Below, piece by piece: positions 17,757 through 18,709 of a stretch of 18,709 nucleotides of DNA. The stretch is from Chrysochromulina tobinii. Its lineage: Eukaryota > Haptophyta > Prymnesiales > Chrysochromulinaceae. Numbering within the stretch: position 1 is the first letter of the stretch; each line of letters begins with the position of its first letter. Location of the stretch: positions 1 to 18,709 of the forward strand of contig JWZX01002552.1 in the NCBI GenBank assembly GCA_001275005.1, in the 5' to 3' direction. A model generated the notes under the pieces. The model did no database searches. It saw only the letters and a list, made by a program, of their open reading frames with translations, and was not told where the DNA came from. Position numbers and translations under genes: made by a program.

Positions 17757-18121
17757 CAATGAGCGCTGCGATCCGTTCGACAAACATACATGTACACATC
17801 ACACTGACGTCATGTCTCATGATCACTCACAAGAGTAGAATTCCTAGAGCTCTTGAAGCGGATAAAGTGATCTCTTCACATTCACAGTTAAAAGCCCAAA
17901 ACAGCGCACGGAAAGCGAGCGTGCAGAAAGGGGCCGCTCGCTCTCTACTCGTGTATGTGAGGCGCGCACTCCACGGCTCGAGCACATTCCTAGCCCGTTG
18001 GCCGTGCTAGCTCCGTATCACCCTCTCCACCCCTTTTGTACCCCGAGCGCACACTGCTCGCGCGCGCCCTCGCCGACTGCGCTCACGCGTGCCCGCCCCT
18101 CGCACAGATACGAATCAACAA

Positions 18122-18709
18122 ATGATGACCGCTCTCGCTCCTACTACCATTCCGGCCACGCCGGCCAAGGGCCTCGCGCGCAAGCTGTTGTGTGCGATTC
18201 GAGTCGGTTTGCCCCGCCACTCGATGCTCACATTTGTTCTGCTCCTCCTCCAGCTGAGCGGCACGGTGGGACAATGCACAGACACGTGCGTTTCCAAGTA
18301 TGACGGTGACTGCGACGACGGCGGCCCCGGAAATATGTACAACTTCTGCAGCTTGGGCACCGACTGCAACGATTGTGGCCCTCGTCTCCAGAGCCCGCCG
18401 CCGCCGCGCCCGCCGCCGCCGCCGTCGCCATTACCCAACTGGTTCAGTGGCCCCTCGACACCAAAGACGTTCTTCGCGGTAGCGTGGATCGTCATGCTAT
18501 CCTGCATGTTATCCTGCATGTTAACCTGTATTCCAACGATTGGCGGGTGTCCGCGCTCCTCTGAGGGGCGGCGGATTGTCTGCTGTTGGTGTTGCTGCCT
18601 GCTCGTGCCCTTCCTGATCTGCCTCACTGTGTGGATTGTGCTTATGGTTATGAAACCGCCCTTGCCGCCGCCCTCGGCCCCGCCCCCCCTACCGCCAGTA
18701 CCATCCGAG
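18122..18709 (+). CDS. Cysteine- and proline-rich small membrane protein (3' end outside window)
   Basis: The frame is open for 196 codons from ATG 18122 to the window edge. A hydrophobic signal (MLTFVLLLLQLSGTVG, residues 35-50) leads to a predicted cleavage near residue 51. A start at Met35 (18224) would give a more ordinary signal peptide. The mature part has C52-x3-C56-x7-C64-x11-C76-x5-C82-x2-C85, containing GDCDDGGPG and GTDCNDCGPR. This acidic cysteine module, faintly like a Notch/LNR calcium-binding repeat, is familiar to me from haptophyte and dinoflagellate proteins. A poly-Pro linker (about 92-105) follows. Then come two membrane segments, about 117-136 and 153-177, both unusually rich in Cys, and a Pro-rich tail. 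Its function is unknown. A cell-surface or endomembrane protein is the best guess. Confidence 0.75.
   Translation, partial: MMTALAPTTIPATPAKGLARKLLCAIRVGLPRHSMLTFVLLLLQLSGTVGQCTDTCVSKYDGDCDDGGPGNMYNFCSLGTDCNDCGPRLQSPPPPRPPPPPSPLPNWFSGPSTPKTFFAVAWIVMLSCMLSCMLTCIPTIGGCPRSSEGRRIVCCWCCCLLVPFLICLTVWIVLMVMKPPLPPPSAPPPLPPVPSE
18493..18528 (+). repeat. Three 12-bp tandem repeats coding MLSC/MLTC
   Basis: CATGCTATCCTG, CATGTTATCCTG and CATGTTAACCTG follow one another in phase with the codons. They give Met-Leu-Ser-Cys twice and Met-Leu-Thr-Cys once inside the first membrane segment of the cysteine-rich protein. The cysteines fall every fourth residue, hence on one helix face. Confidence 0.85.

Larger units (their letters stand above)
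17499..18121. other. 623-nt intergenic region with repeated TGTGAA motifs
   Basis: No convincing gene is seen. The segment is visibly AT-richer than the genes. It holds the channel 3'UTR, a poly(A) signal, and presumably the promoter of the next gene. TGTGAA starts at 17541, 17579, 17594, 17712, 17730 and 17747, and TTCACA at 17875 and 17881. GGCTGTGAAT is repeated at 17576 and 17591. From about 17930 the sequence becomes GC-richer again towards the ATG at 18122, with no clear TATA box. Confidence 0.6.

Noticed and set aside
1-18709. Bacterial, viral or mobile-element origin of the window
   Set aside because: SWR1, NEMF and polycystin are eukaryotic nuclear genes; no transposase, integrase, terminal repeats, capsid or tRNA genes were seen.

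Overview
The window is eukaryotic nuclear DNA, GC-rich and gene-dense. It holds four protein-coding genes, and none shows an obvious intron. The gene content (SWR1-type remodeler, NEMF/Rqc2, polycystin channel) excludes a bacterial origin. Several sequence styles point to a unicellular alga, most likely a haptophyte-like phytoplankter: an AP2-like domain, 'half' CXXC zinc fingers with a CLDKVKFGG core, a CDDGGPG...GTDCNDCG cysteine module, and long Ala and Asp/Glu runs. The organism assignment is inference from protein style only.

Layout. (1) Minus strand, 9399 to beyond base 1: one uninterrupted reading frame of at least 3,133 codons, running off the left edge. Its C-terminal two thirds is a clear SWR1/SRCAP/PIE1 chromatin-remodelling ATPase (HSA, two-lobed Snf2 ATPase with the long family insertion, SANT). 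Its N-terminal third is a chain of DNA-binding-type modules: a Zn2Cys6-like cluster, a homeodomain-like fold, an AP2/ERF-like domain, an unassigned Cys/His motif and two half-CXXC fingers. (2) Minus strand 13007-9549: a complete NEMF/Rqc2 ribosome-quality-control protein, whose stop lies only 149 nt upstream of the remodeler ATG. (3) Plus strand 13242-17498: a polycystin-2-like (TRPP) cation channel, divergent from NEMF across a 234-nt spacer that holds a perfect 9-bp inverted repeat. (4) Plus strand from 18122, running off the right edge: a small cysteine-rich, proline-rich membrane protein. The 623-nt gap between (3) and (4) is AT-richer, carries a canonical AATAAA and is strongly enriched for TGTGAA/TTCACA.

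The most interesting object is the remodeler. If the frame is really translated as one protein, it fuses sequence-specific and CpG-type DNA readers directly to the H2A.Z-depositing motor. That job is normally done by separate subunits or recruited factors. The other genes are housekeeping (NEMF) or membrane proteins with no evident functional link to it.
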